Source: Baffinella frigidus
Lineage: Eukaryota > Cryptophyceae > Cryptomonadales > Baffinellaceae
Direction: 5' to 3'
NCBI GenBank assembly: GCA_026770585.1
Contig: MU646704.1
Coordinates: 305,714 to 326,614 of the forward strand
DNA: 20,901 nucleotides
A program made the translations under genes and the position numbers. Shown here one piece after another: positions 1 to 7,447 of this stretch (its first letter is position 1; each line of letters opens with the position of its first letter). The notes beneath the pieces were generated by a model. It saw only the letters and a list, made by a program, of their open reading frames with translations. It had not been told where the DNA came from and did not search any database.

Positions 1-30
1 GGGTTTAGGTTTCCGGGGTTAGGGGTTTGC

Positions 31-128
31 CTGTCGGGGTCCGAGAGCGTGGCGCCGTACACCGTGAGGTAGGTCACGAGGTTCGAGACCGTGGCGGCGT
101 CGGGGCCGGCGATGCAGAGGAGGGACAC
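31..128 (-). CDS. Exon E30 (last in window)
   Basis: Acceptor is aagcag; 32 codons plus 2 nt follow, before a GC donor (GACAG|GCAAAC), which matches the usual consensus for GC-AG introns. Key residues are SLLCIAGPDAATV and YLTVYGATLSDPDR. The YGATLSxxD segment is what most suggests the NopRA1 region of URB1-type proteins; this is an inference from memory. It joins E29 in phase 0. The gene continues leftwards out of the window. Confidence 0.75.
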
Positions 129-322
129 CTGCTTTCGGGTTTCGGGTTTCGGGTTCCGGGTTTCGGGTTTCGGGTTCCGGGTTGCGAGGTTCGGGTTTGG
201 GGTTTCGGGGTTTGGGCTCGAGAATGATATAGTGAAGGATAGTGGTTCATTTGGTTTTTAGGGTTCAGGTTTAGGGCTGGGGTTTAGGGTTTGGGGTTGA
301 GGGTTTGGGGTTTAGGGTGTAC
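129..322. repeat. Intron of telomere-like repeat, TTTCGGG then TTTAGGG
   Basis: A block of TTTCGGG/TTCCGGG variants (130-215) changes to TTTAGGG/TTTGGGG variants (250-318). A short unique stretch (220-250) separates them. Confidence 0.9.
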
Positions 323-357
323 CGCGCTGTCGACAAGAATCGGGCGGAGCGGGGAGC
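323..357 (-). CDS. Exon E29 (35 nt)
   Basis: Acceptor aaccag, donor GCG|GTACAC. Two nt complete the codon left by E28, then 11 codons read SPLRPILVDSA. The same donor (GCG|GTACACCC) is seen at E18. It is very short, so the call rests mainly on phase agreement on both sides. Confidence 0.55.
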
Positions 358-530
358 CTGGTTTAGGGTTTAGGGTTTAGGGTTTGGGGGTTAGGTTTTA
401 GGGTATAGGGTGCTAGGTTTTAGGGTTTACCTTGCTTGTACCCGGAGAGTTTATAGTTTAGGGTTTTGGGGTTAGGTTTTAGGGTTGAGAGTGCTAGAGT
501 TTGGGGTATGGGGTTTGCCTTGCTTGCAAC
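358..530. repeat. Telomere-like intron with a relic of the E28 donor
   Basis: TTTAGGG variants throughout. At about 431-448 lies a partial copy of the E28 exon end and its intron start: the minus strand reads CCGG|GTACAAGCAAGG against CCG|GTTGCAAGCAAGG at the real site. Confidence 0.75.
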
Positions 531-561
531 CGGACGGGAACGCGGGGTGCTGGAGCAGCGC
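531..561 (-). CDS. Exon E28 (31 nt)
   Basis: Acceptor aatgcag, donor TCCG|GTTGCA. Ten codons read ALLQHPAFPS and one nt is left, matching the 2-nt entry of E29. A short exon supported by phase and by the duplicated donor nearby. Confidence 0.6.
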
Positions 562-985
562 CTGCATTCAGGGTTTAGGGTTTCAGGTTTAGGGTTTAGG
601 GTTTAGGGTTTAGGGTTTCGGGTTTCGATTTTACGGGTTCGGGTTTGGGGTTTAAATTTCAGGGTTTGTTTATGGTGTAGGGTGTAGGGTGGGGAGTTTC
701 GGGTGTCACATTTCGGGGTTCGGGTTTCAGGTTGCGGGGCGAGGGGCGAGGGGTTGGGGTTTAAGGCTTTCGTGTTTTCTGTGTGTAGGGTGTGGGGGTT
801 TGGGTGTCGGGTTTCGGGTTTCGGGTTTCGGGGTTAGGGGTGATGGGCTAGGGGTTAGGGTTTAGGATTAGGGTTCCAGGTTCAGGGTTGCAAGGTTAGG
901 GTTTGAGGTTAGGGTTTATGGTTAGGGTTTGAGGTTAGGGTTTGAGGCTAGGGTTTATGGTTAGGATTCAAGGTTAGGGTTTGAC
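562..985. repeat. Telomere-like intron, mixed variants
   Basis: Perfect TTTAGGG runs near 585-618, then TTTCGGG, and a higher-order motif at 893-980 in which GGTTAGGGTTTGAGG and GGGTTTATGG units alternate. No gene is seen. Confidence 0.9.
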
Positions 986-1025
986 CTGGTGGAGCGGCTT
1001 GGCGGCGTTCGCAAGGATGTTGCAC
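986..1025 (-). CDS. Exon E27 (40 nt)
   Basis: Acceptor cacccag, donor CACCAG|GTCAAA. One nt closes the split codon from E26, then CNILANAAKPLHQ. This resembles the conserved NxAxN helix of ARM repeats. A truncated copy lies at 2766-2781. Confidence 0.7.
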
Positions 1026-1061
1026 CTGGGTGCGCGTTCAGGTTTTTGGGGTTGGGTTTTA

Positions 1062-1224
1062 CCACACAGCGGACTTCGAAGGAATTTCGTAAATGACCCA
1101 TACTCGATAAGACCTAGGACCCTACGGTAGGCAACCCGTAGTGGCATAGGGGGGTTCTTACGGATAAGGTAACGGAAAGTTGGGCACTGAGTGCCCAAAA
1201 ATCCCTTCGTAGCCCTCTGTGGGG
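1062..1224. mobile_element. Foldback (MITE-like) element, CCACACAGCGG family
   Basis: The left end (ccacacagcggacttcgaag) is repeated in inverted form at the right end (cttcgtagccctctgtgggg). An internal palindrome lies around the CCTACGGTAGG motif at 1121-1140. It carries no coding capacity. Relatives or partial ends lie at 7532-7622, 7706-7840, 12330-12423, 12600-12681 with 12841-12855, 14426-14440 and 17250-17297. It is inserted in the E26-E27 intron. Confidence 0.7.
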
Positions 1225-1226
1225 CG

Positions 1227-1345
1227 TGAAAGGTGAAGGGTGAAGGGTGAAGGGTGAAGGGTGATGGGTGAAGTGTGAAGGGTGAAGGGTGAAGGGTGAT
1301 GGGTGAAGGGCGATGGGTGAAAGGTGAAGGGTGATGGGTGAAAGG
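1227..1345. repeat. TGAAGGG array
   Basis: About 15 units of GGTGAAGG/GGTGATGG form a homogeneous local variant of the 7-bp repeat. It sits directly beside the end of the foldback element. Confidence 0.9.
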
Positions 1346-1648
1346 TTTCGGGTTTCGTGCTTCGTGTTCCGTGTCTCGTGTTTCGTGTTTCGGGTTCCGG
1401 GTTTGGGGATTAATAAAAAGGGTGTGTTGAGTGTGTAGGGTGTAGGGTGTGTTTAGGGTTTAGGGTGCAGGGTGTGTTTAGGGTGTAGGGTGTAAGGTGT
1501 GTTTAGGGTGTATAATGCATGGTGTGTTTAGGGTGTACCGTGCAGGGTGTATTTAGGGATCAAGGCGTAGGGTGTGTTCAGGGATCAGGGTGTAGGGTGT
1601 GTTTAGGGTGTAAGGTGTAGGGTGTAGGGTGTGTGTAGGGTTGAGGAC
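1346..1648. repeat. Telomere-like intron, TTTCGTG then TGTAGGG variants
   Basis: TTTCGTG/TTTCGGG units (1347-1408) are followed by TGTAGGG with a higher-order period built on GGGTGTGTTTAGGGTGTAGG (1430-1638). Nothing coding is seen. Confidence 0.85.
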
Positions 1649-1711
1649 CCGCGCAAGATGAGCTTCTCGCTCCCCACAAGCCTCACCACCTCCAACGCGG
1701 CCTTGACCCTT
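1649..1711 (-). CDS. Exon E26 (63 nt)
   Basis: Acceptor aaccag, donor CGCGG|GTCCTC. One nt completes the codon from E25, 20 codons follow, 2 nt are left. Key residues VKAALEVVRLVGSEKLIL form an amphipathic helix pair typical of HEAT/ARM solenoids. Confidence 0.75.
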
Positions 1712-1890
1712 CTGGTTGAGGTTTGAGGTTTGAGGGTTTAGTGTTTATGGTTTATGGATTAGTGTTGAGTGTCGAGTGTTTAAGGTTTAGTGTTGAAGGT
1801 TAAGGATTTGGGGTTCAGGGTTTCGGATTTCGGGTTTCAGGTGTAGGGTTTAGGGTTCAGGTTGCATGGTGCAGGGTTCAGGGTTAAGAC
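1712..1890. repeat. Telomere-like intron
   Basis: TTTAGGG, GTTTATGG and TTTCGGG variants, ending in TTCAGGGTTAAGAC, the complement of the E25 donor region. Confidence 0.85.
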
Positions 1891-2003
1891 CTGGAAGCCC
1901 CAATCTCCGCAAACGCGAGCGTGAGGTACTTGAAAAACGCGGATCGCTCCTCCTCAATCACCCCCCGCGCCTCCTCTCCCCCCTTCCCCGCCACGTCCCC
2001 ACC
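1891..2003 (-). CDS. Exon E25 (113 nt)
   Basis: Acceptor ggatcag, donor TTCCAG|GTCTTA. It enters in phase 0 and leaves 2 nt. A Gly/Glu-rich loop with EEARGVIEEE is followed by the helix ERSAFFKYLTLAFAEIGA. Coding nature is supported by uninterrupted reading and by G/C-ending codons. Confidence 0.8.
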
Positions 2004-2221
2004 CTGATCCAGGGTTTAGGGTTTGGGGTTTAGGGTTTAGAGATTAGGGTTTAGGGACTAGGGTGTAGGGTGTGGGGTGTAGGGTTTGAGGTTTAGGGTT
2101 AAGGGTTTAGGATTTAGGGTTTAGGGTTCAGGGTTTATGGTTTATGGTTAATGGTTTAGGGTTCAGGGTTCAGGGTGTAGGGTTTGGGATTTTAAGGTTC
2201 AGGTTTTAGGGTTGAAGAAAC
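2004..2221. repeat. Telomere-like intron
   Basis: TTTAGGG with TTCAGGG and GTTTATGG variants. No gene seen. Confidence 0.85.
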
Positions 2222-2407
2222 CAGCGATTCCGCCAGAGCGCGCAGCCCCTCCTCCTCTTCCCCCATCCCCCCCGACCCCCTCCCCTCGTACCCCCGCGCG
2301 AGCATGCCCATGAGGTTGATCACGACACGCACCCCCCCCACCCCCCGCAGCAACCCCCCCTCCCCCGAATCGCGGCCACTCTCCAGGAGGGGTGCGAGTA
2401 GGCGGAC
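2222..2407 (-). CDS. Exon E24 (62 codons)
   Basis: Acceptor aaatcag, donor TCGCTG|GTTTCT; 186 nt in phase 0 at both ends. Helices VRLLAPLLESG and VRVVINLMGMLARGY flank Gly-rich linkers. The frame survives runs of 5, 7, 6 and 8 G, so the homopolymers look correctly read. It ends with an acidic EEEEGLRALAESL helix. Confidence 0.85.
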
Positions 2408-2765
2408 CTGATTTGTGGTTTGAGGTTTCGGTTTTTGGCGTTGGGGTTTAGGGTTTGGGGTCTAATGTTTGGGGTCTAGGGTCTAGGGTCTAGGGTTTCG
2501 GGGTTACTGGTTGTTGCTTACGGTTTAATGTTTCCGATCTATGGGTTTAGCGTTGAGGGGTCAGCGTTTAGGGTCCAGGGGTTTAAAGGGTTCGAAATGA
2601 TTACGAGGGTTCTGGGTTCGGAAATGATTATGGGGGTTTAGGGTTCGACTCTACACCCTCATCGTATGACCTGACCACATCCCGCCTGCGAGGACTTGGC
2701 GGGGGGCGCAGGATCCGAGCGAGTCACAATCGTCGTTGGGGGGGTTAAGGTTTAGGGTTTAGGGT
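2408..2765. repeat. Telomere-like intron with a unique insert
   Basis: TTTAGGG and TCTAGGG variants reach 2645. A 95-bp non-repeat stretch (2646-2740) follows; its minus strand contains cctcgcag followed by TGTGGTCAG|GTC, weakly like the 3' end of E23 (GCGGACAG|GTC). I do not call it an exon. Confidence 0.7.
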
Positions 2766-2781
2766 CGCGAGAATGTTGCAC
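2766..2781 (-). pseudogene. Truncated copy of exon E27
   Basis: The acceptor aaccag and GTGCAACATTCTCGCGA match the first 17 nt of E27 (one substitution pair), then run straight into CCCTAAA repeat. It has no donor. Confidence 0.7.
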
Positions 2782-2829
2782 CTGGTTGAGTGTCTAAGGT
2801 CTAGGGTTTGTCTTGTGGAGGGATCGGAC

Positions 2830-2900
2830 CTGGCCAGCTGGATCCTCCCCAGCTGGGTGTCGCGGGGGGGCGCTTCCCGCCCAGCTCCCCCCACCGCGAC
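2830..2900 (-). pseudogene. Second, diverged copy of exon E23
   Basis: Acceptor gaagcag, donor GGCCAG|GTCCGA. It shares LGGKRPPA with E23 but is 1 nt shorter (71 against 72 nt), so it cannot replace E23 in frame. It may be a dead duplicate or an alternative exon. The stretch to 2940 continues with unique C-rich sequence. Confidence 0.65.
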
Positions 2901-3007
2901 CTGCTTCCCTAACCACTGAACCCCCCTGCCGACCCTACCCTACCCAACCCCAACCGTCAACCCTGGAGCAGGGTTGACGGTCGACGACGAGCCTCCGACG
3001 GACCCCC

Positions 3008-3032
3008 ATAGTATATATATAGTATATATATA

Positions 3033-3078
<46 letters not shown>

Positions 3079-3094
3079 TATATATATAGTATAT
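3008..3094. repeat. AT dinucleotide microsatellite
   Basis: Interrupted (TA)n, with TATATATAG units at both flanks of a pure run of about 45 bp. The open frame across it (poly Tyr-Ile) is an artefact. Confidence 0.97.
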
Positions 3095-3099
3095 GTATC

Positions 3100-3395
3100 C
3101 CTTAAGTGCCTGCGACGTCCTGAGACGTCAAAAGGCTCAAATGTCAACTTTGGCATTTTCTAATTAGGCCGCCTCTTAATGGAAAATTATGAAAAAAACA
3201 CCAGCTTGTCAGGCTCGCTAAGCTGAACAAATTGAGTAATTGGTGCTCAACGAATTGAGAAATTCCTGATTTATGAGACCCGGAAAACCGTCCTCCGCTA
3301 AATTGGAATCCCTACACCTGATTCCTGCTAAAAAAATGATCACGTACCTTTTTCGGCAGATAAGGGATAGTATAGTATATACATATACTCCCCCC
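3100..3395. other. AT-rich unique island in the E22-E24 region intron
   Basis: About 300 bp of low-GC, non-repeat sequence unlike the rest of the window, without a convincing open frame. It lies between the microsatellite and the foldback at 3396-3540 and may be the remains of a transposon. I see no recognisable protein. Confidence 0.5.
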
Positions 3396-3540
3396 GTAGC
3401 ACACTGTAAAGGGTTACATCGCTCGTAAAAAACGCCCAACCCCCCAGGACCACCATAGGGTCATGGGCATAGGCCTACTGTAGGGTCCTAGGGGTTGGCG
3501 GTTTCTTTTGAGCGAGGTACCCCTGTAGCACACTGTGAAG
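3396..3540. mobile_element. Foldback element flanked by 16-bp direct repeats
   Basis: The direct repeats gtagcacactgtaaag (3396-3411) and gtagcacactgtgaag (3525-3540) bracket inverted arms at about 3412-3451 and 3483-3522. The arms start ggttacatcgctc and end gagcgaggtaccc, about 75-80% matched over 40 bp. The pattern is that of a small non-autonomous element with a long target duplication, or of repeats that belong to the element. Confidence 0.6.
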
Positions 3541-3578
3541 CCTGCGGCGCCGACATGCAGGGGGGCTGGGGTTTGGAC

Positions 3579-3650
3579 CTGTCCGCAGGCAGCTGGGGAG
3601 GATTTCGCGGGGGGGCGCTTCCCGCCCAGCGCCCCCCACCATTCCGCAAC
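3579..3650 (-). CDS. Exon E23 (24 codons)
   Basis: Acceptor cacaccag, donor GGACAG|GTCCAA; 72 nt, phase 0 at both ends. It reads VAEWWGALGGKRPPAKSS and then Ala/Cys/Gly. A diverged copy sits 750 bp downstream in the transcript (2830-2900). Confidence 0.75.
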
Positions 3651-3863
3651 CTGGTGTGAGGTTGAGGGTTCAGTGTGTGGGGTTTAGGGGTTTGGGGGAT
3701 GGGATTTAGGTTTTAGGGTTTGAGGTTTACGGGTGCATGGGGTATGGTTTGAGGGTTTGGGGTTCAGAGTTTCGTGTTTGGGGTTTCGTGTTTCGTGTTT
3801 CGTGTTTCGTGTTTCGTGTTTGGGGTTCGGGGTTCGGGGTCTGACAGCGCGGTGCGTCTCCAC
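3651..3863. repeat. Telomere-like intron, TTTCGTG block
   Basis: TTTAGGG/TTTGGGG variants, with five consecutive TTTCGTG units at 3784-3822. Confidence 0.9.
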
Positions 3864-3950
3864 CCCCCCCTTGGTCACGCCATGGCGGAGCAGGATGTCG
3901 AGAGAGAGCGCCGCGGGTGATCCGCCACTTGAAGGCGTTGCGTCGGTGTT
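3864..3950 (-). CDS. Exon E22 (29 codons)
   Basis: Acceptor acacgcag, donor AAGGGGGGG|GTGGAG; phase 0 at both ends. The Ser/Gly/Pro-rich start is followed by LSLDILLRHGVTKGG, a helix with a His-Gly turn. The donor lies in an 8-G run, so its exact position is slightly uncertain. Confidence 0.75.
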
Positions 3951-4178
3951 CTGCGTGTAGGGTCCGGGGCTCAGTTTTCAAGGTTTGGAGTTCAGGACTC
4001 AGGGGTTGGAGTGTAATTTTGAGGTTTGGGGTTTGGGGTTTGGGGTTTGGGGTTTGGGGTTTGGGGTTCGGGGTTTGGGGTTTGGGGTTTGGGGTTTGGG
4101 GTTTAGGGTTTGAGGTTTGGGTTGGGGGTTCGGGGTTTGGGGTCTGGGGTTTGGGGTTTTGGGTGTCGGGAGTAGCAC
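3951..4178. repeat. TTTGGGG array
   Basis: About 18 nearly perfect TTTGGGG units between 4022 and 4160. They produce long spurious FGVWGLG and LNPKPQT open frames on the two strands. Confidence 0.95.
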
Positions 4179-4221
4179 CTTCAAGGCGGCACGCACGAGC
4201 GCCGGCCCAGCCTCGAAAGCG
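4179..4221 (-). pseudogene. Truncated copy of exon E21
   Basis: It keeps the donor (TTGAAG|GTGCTA) and codes for FEAGPALVRAALK, against the SRLLGPPLVQAALK end of E21. The 5' half and acceptor are missing and replaced by CCCAAAAC-type repeat. Conservation of the ALVxAALK helix is clear. Confidence 0.75.
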
Positions 4222-4304
4222 GTTTTGGGTTCAGAGAGTGGGGTGTGGGGTGTGGGGTGTAGGGTTTGGGGTTTCGGGTTCAGGGTGCAGGGTTTGGGGA
4301 GAAC

Positions 4305-4373
4305 CTTCAAGGCGGCTTGCACGAGCGGCGGACCCAGCAGCCTCGAAAGCGCATCTAGCGTCTCGCACGCCTC
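4305..4373 (-). CDS. Exon E21 (23 codons)
   Basis: Acceptor aacccag, donor TTGAAG|GTTCTC; phase 0 at both ends. LDALSRLLGPPLVQAALK has the leucine spacing of an ARM/HEAT helix pair. A truncated copy is at 4179-4221. Confidence 0.8.
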
Positions 4374-4774
4374 CTGGGTTGGTGATCACGGTTGAGGGAT
4401 ACGGGGTTTGGTGTGGGGTGTGGGGTGTGGGGTGTGGGGTGTGGGGTGTGGGGTGCGGGGCGCAGGATGTAGGTAGTAGGGTTGAAGGTGTAGGGTGTAG
4501 GGTGTATGTTGTATGGTGTATGGTGTATGGTGTATGGTGTATGGTGTATGGTGTACGGTGTATGGTGTATGGTGTATGGTGTATGGTGTATGGTGTATGA
4601 TTGTATGGTGTAGGGTGCAGGGTGTGTGGAGTAGGTCGTAGAATGTAGGTTTTGGGGTTTAGGGTGTAGGGTGTGTGGTGCAGTGTTTGAGGTGCAGGTT
4701 GTAGAGTGTAGTGTGCAGGGTGCAGGGTTCAGGGTGTAGGGTTCATGGTGTAAACTGTAGGGTCCAGGGTGCAC
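4374..4774. repeat. TGTGGGG and TGTATGG arrays
   Basis: TGTGGGG (4409-4456), then about 15 TGTATGG units (4500-4600), then mixed TGTAGGG/TGCAGGG. Each block is locally uniform. Confidence 0.95.
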
Positions 4775-4921
4775 CTCATCACCCTTCCCCGCAGCCTCCG
4801 CCCCCTCAAGCGCGCCCAACACCCCCACCATCACCCCATCCTCCGGAAGCCCCCCCCCCTCCTCCCCCATCCTCCCCTCCTGAACCACCCGCACCACCTC
4901 CTTGCGGAATGCGGCGCACTC
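4775..4921 (-). CDS. Exon E20 (49 codons or more)
   Basis: Acceptor tggaacag, donor GATGAG|GTGCAC. It starts ECAAFRKEVVRVVQEG, goes through an acidic Gly-rich loop, and ends with VGVLGALEGAEAAGKGDE. This is the only exon that does not fit its predecessor: E19 leaves 2 nt but the frame here starts at 0. An alternative acceptor (ccctag) 12 nt upstream adds PLEQ but keeps phase 0. A truncated copy (5331-5354) has one extra C there, which would restore phase. Confidence 0.75.
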
Positions 4922-4957
4922 CTGTTCCAGGGGCTAGGGTTCACCACCCTAGATTTT

Positions 4958-5078
4958 GAGCGGAGCAATTGTAAAAAGCAATGGCTCTAGTAGAGTCCCT
5001 CTCAGGGACTTTCGATCCACTTTTGGCGTGTATTCACCCTGAAATCTGAGAAATTGACTTTTGCGATTGCTCCTCGTC
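4958..5078. mobile_element. Diverged foldback element
   Basis: The arms gcggagcaattgtaaaaagc (4960) and gacttttgcgattgctcctcg (5056-5076) are inverted, imperfect partners. A central AGTCCCTCTCAGGGACT palindrome lies between them. It sits in non-repeat sequence between two telomere-like blocks and has no coding capacity. Confidence 0.5.
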
Positions 5079-5154
5079 TGATCTTGGTTGGAGGGGTTGA
5101 CAAGGATACAGCACAGGATAGGGTTCAGGGGTCGAGAAGAATGCAGTGATGGAT

Positions 5155-5330
5155 AGGGGTTCAGGGTGCAGGTGGTTTAGGGGGTAGGGTGCAGGAGTGC
5201 TGGAGTGTGGGGGGTTTAGGAGTGTGAGAGTATGGGGTGTAGGATGTAGGGTTTGGGGGGTAGGGGGTAGGGTGCAAGGTGCAGGGTGTAGGGTGTAGGG
5301 TTTGGGGTGTAGGGTTTGGGGTGTAGGGTG
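5155..5330. repeat. TGTAGGG/TTTGGGG-type intron
   Basis: Mixed 7-bp variants with GTAGGGTGCAGG and GGGTTTGGGGTG units. A related block (5560-5745) carries a duplicated GGTGCAGGAGTGTTAGAGTG unit. Confidence 0.85.
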
Positions 5331-5354
5331 CTCCTTGCGAAACGCCGCGCACTT
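5331..5354 (-). pseudogene. Truncated copy of exon E20
   Basis: It reads KCAAFRKE after ggaacag, against ECAAFRKE in E20, then enters repeat without a donor. The upstream gattag|CCCCC run has five C, against four at E20. The foldback at 5371 starts within that upstream sequence. Confidence 0.75.
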
Positions 5355-5370
5355 CTGTTCCAGGGGGCTA

Positions 5371-5520
5371 ATCCGAGGACATGTTTAATTTAAAAGGAAA
5401 CGGATCCCTATTTGTTCATAGGAGTCGGGCGAAGGTTAATTAGGGCCCTAATTAAATTCAATTAGGAACAGGATCCGGTTTGATAGGCCATTTGCTGTTA
5501 AATTAAACATGTTCCCGGAT
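5371..5520. mobile_element. MITE-like element, ATCCGGGAACA family
   Basis: 22-bp terminal inverted repeats with two mismatches: left atccgaggacatgtttaatt, right aattaaacatgttcccggat. The interior is AT-rich with ggatcc motifs in both halves. It shares its terminus ATCCGGGAACA with the element at 12429-12555 and is inserted next to the truncated E20 copy. Confidence 0.8.
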
Positions 5521-5747
5521 GAGGTTAGGGTTCAGGGTGCGACAGGGATGTAGTGATGGATAGGGGTTCAGGGTTCAGGTGGTTGAGGGTGTGGGGTTTA
5601 GGAGTGTTAGGGTGTGGGGTGTAGGGTATGGGGTTCAAGGTGTAGGGTGCAGGAGTGTTAGAGTGTAGGGTGTAGGGTGCAGGAGTGTTAGAGTGTAGGG
5701 TGTAGGGTGCAGGGTTGGGGGTGCAGGGTTTGCGGGGTAGGGTGCAC

Positions 5748-5794
5748 GCTTTCGCCATTTAGGGTTTGTGGGGTAGGGTGCACGCCTTCGCCAT
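5748..5794 (-). pseudogene. Two truncated copies of the exon E19 end
   Basis: At 5748-5758 and 5784-5794 the minus strand reads ATGGCGAAAGC|GTGCACC and ATGGCGAAGGC|GTGCACC. These are the last 11 nt and the donor of E19, preceded directly by CCTAAA repeat. Confidence 0.75.
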
Positions 5795-5881
5795 TTAGGT
5801 TTTAGGGTGTAGGGTGTAGGGTGTAGGGTGTAGGATGTAGGGTGTGGTGTTTAGGGTGTAGGGGAGGGGGGTAGGGTGCAC
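5795..5881. repeat. TGTAGGG block
   Basis: TGTAGGG units flanking the E19 donor relics. Confidence 0.85.
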
Positions 5882-5946
5882 GCCTTGGCCATCTCGGCAG
5901 CCACCCCCCCGGCGTCCTCCGCCCCCCCCGCGAGTAGCCGACCCGC
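5882..5946 (-). CDS. Exon E19 (65 nt)
   Basis: Acceptor gacgcag, donor AAGGC|GTGCAC; phase 0 in, 2 nt left. It reads AGRLLAGGAEDAGG and then VAAEMAKA. The donor and last codons are copied twice downstream in the transcript. Confidence 0.75.
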
Positions 5947-6408
5947 CTGCGTCAGGGGTTGGGGTTCAGATAGGTTGAGAGGTTGAGAGGTTTAGCTTTG
6001 GGGTTTAGAGAGGAGGGGTTTGGGTTTAGGGTTTAGGTTTTAGGGTGTAGGGTGTAGGGTTTAGGGTTTAGGGTTTAGGGTTCAGGGTTTAGGGTTTAGG
6101 GTTCAGGGTTTAGGGTTCAGGGTTTAGGGTTTAAGGTTTAGGGTGTAGGGTTTATGTTCTGATCCTTTGGGGTGTAGGGTGAAGGGTTCGGTATTCAGTG
6201 TACGGGGTTGAGTGGTGTGGGTGGAGGGTGTATGGTTCAGGACCTCGTCCTTCAGGGTGTAGGTTTCAGTGTTCAATGTTCAGTGCTCAGTGCTCAGTGT
6301 TCAGGTTTGAGGGTGTAGGGTGCAGGGTGCAGGGTGTACCCTTCACCCTGCACCCTACATCCTACGTTCAGGGTTGCAAGGGTTTAGGGTGTAGGGTGCA
6401 GGGTGTAC
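5947..6408. repeat. TTTAGGG/TTCAGGG intron
   Basis: Long TTTAGGG and TTCAGGG run (6010-6155), then TGTAGGG, a TTCAGTGCTCAGTG stretch (6265-6305), and a short inverted block at 6340-6365 in which the C-rich repeat is on the + strand. Confidence 0.9.
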
Positions 6409-6479
6409 CGCGCTCCCTAGCCCGCGCATCGAGAGGCCAACGTCATCCTCTCCCGGCCACTCCACACCCCCCGCGCGTC
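6409..6479 (-). CDS. Exon E18 (71 nt)
   Basis: Acceptor ccatacag, donor AGCGCG|GTACAC. Two nt complete E17's last codon. It reads VEWPGEDDVGLSMRGLGSA, an acidic loop and short helix. The other two frames contain stops, so the frame is unambiguous. Confidence 0.75.
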
Positions 6480-6600
6480 CTGTATGGCGGTGTAGGGTTC
6501 AGTGTGGGATTTGGGGGTTCGTGTGTGGGGTTGGGAGTTGGGGTTTCGGGGTGCGGGATCTGGGTTTCGGGGTTCGGGTCTGGGAGGAGTAGGCTACACC
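6480..6600. repeat. Degenerate telomere-like intron
   Basis: TTTCGGG, TGTAGGG and TTTGGGG variants; nothing coding. Confidence 0.8.
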
Positions 6601-6616
6601 AGCCCCTGAGCGCGCC
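6601..6616 (-). pseudogene. Possible truncated copy of the exon E18 start
   Basis: The minus strand has tgccacacag|GGCGCGC against cgccatacag|GACGCGC at the E18 acceptor. After about 10 nt similarity is lost. Weak evidence. Confidence 0.4.
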
Positions 6617-6799
6617 CTGTGTGGCAGTGGTTTACGGTTTAGGGTTTGGGGCATGGGATTCGGATTCCGGGTTTCGGGTTGCGGGTCTGAGAGGGGCAGG
6701 CCGGTTTAGAGTGTATGTGTGTAGGGTGTAGGGTTTCGTGATTCGTGCTTCGTGCTTTGTGCGTCGGGTTCCGGGTTCAGTAGGGTTTAGAAAAGTCTA

Positions 6800-6986
6800 G
6801 GTTTCGAGGGGTTGAGAACGGGTTACAAGAGTTTACAAGGGGGTCGGACCCAAACCCTGTCCGACTCGGGATTCACGTTTGATGTTTCGCATTTCGCACA
6901 TCTCATGTCGCATGTCGGGTCTAGCGTGCATACCCTCTCATTTCGCATGTCGGGTCTAGCGTTCATACCCTGTCCGACGCCCGCAC
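6800..6986. repeat. Unique intron sequence with short tandem repeats
   Basis: The unit CGCATGTCGGGTCTAGCG(T/G)(T/G)CATACCCT occurs twice (6909-6971), flanked by GTCCGAC motifs at 6859 and 6972. No convincing coding sequence. Confidence 0.7.
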
Positions 6987-7193
6987 CCCCCTGACGCGGC
7001 GGCGCCGGCCGGAGGTTCCCCGCATCACACCACCCATGCGTCAGCGCGAGCAACGCCGCCGCCCACCCGCCCTCCCCCCCCTGCTCCTCCCCCGTGCGCG
7101 ATTGTTTCGCGTCAGCCCCGTTCGCGGTAGCGATGGAAGAGGGGAGGGCGGCGAGGAGGGGTGCGAAGGCGGCTGCGCGCGGGGGGGGGAGGC
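6987..7193 (-). CDS. Exon E17 (207 nt, longest exon)
   Basis: Acceptor aaccgcag, donor CAGGGGG|GTGCGG. Two nt in, 68 codons, one nt left; both ends agree with E16 and E18. Helix AAAFAPLLAALPSSI is followed by a hydrophilic Lys/Gln/Glu/Gly linker, then GGWAAALLALTHGW and a Pro/Arg-rich end. Runs of 9 and 8 C/G are crossed in frame. The organisation is helix-loop-helix, as in HEAT proteins. Confidence 0.85.
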
Positions 7194-7196
7194 CTG

Positions 7197-7420
7197 CGGT
7201 TTGGGGTGTGGGGTTGAGGGGTATGGGGTTTGGGGTTTGGGGTTTGGGGTTTGGGGTTTGGGGTTTTGGGGTTGAGGTTTGGGGTTGGGGGTTGGGGGTC
7301 GTTTCGGGATTATTTGGTGAGGGGTGCGGGGTGAGGGTTTCGTGTTTCGTGTTTCGTGTTTCGTGTTTCGTGTTTCGTGTTTTCGGATCTAGGGGTTGAA
7401 GTTTCGGGTTTCGGGTCTTG
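7197..7420. repeat. TTTGGGG and TTTCGTG arrays
   Basis: TTTGGGG units (7200-7290) then six TTTCGTG units (7338-7382). Confidence 0.95.
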
Positions 7421-7447
7421 GGATCTATGTTTTGTTGCTTAGAGTTG

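Noticed and set aside
2646-2740. Additional exon between E23 and E24
   Set aside because: No open frame with good splice sites on both sides; the main model is already in phase without it.
3218-3439. 73-residue open frame in the AT-rich island
   Set aside because: No recognisable motif, no splice context, and it runs into the foldback arm.
3917-4600. 227-residue + strand open frame (Phe-Gly-Val-Trp-Gly-Leu-Gly repeats)
   Set aside because: It is a translation of TTTGGGG/TGTGGGG/TGTATGG heptamers, which lack stops in some frames.
4355-4897. 180-residue minus-strand open frame taken as one protein
   Set aside because: Only its first part (exon E20) is coding; the rest is repeat translation (Pro-Tyr-Thr-Leu-His type) past the GATGAG|GTGCAC donor.
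6340-6365. Hairpin terminator or regulatory stem
   Set aside because: It is a short inverted heptamer block (CACCCTGCACCC) next to its complement; nothing marks it as regulatory.
7036-7399. + strand frames opposite E17
   Set aside because: Antisense shadow of E17 running into heptamer repeat.
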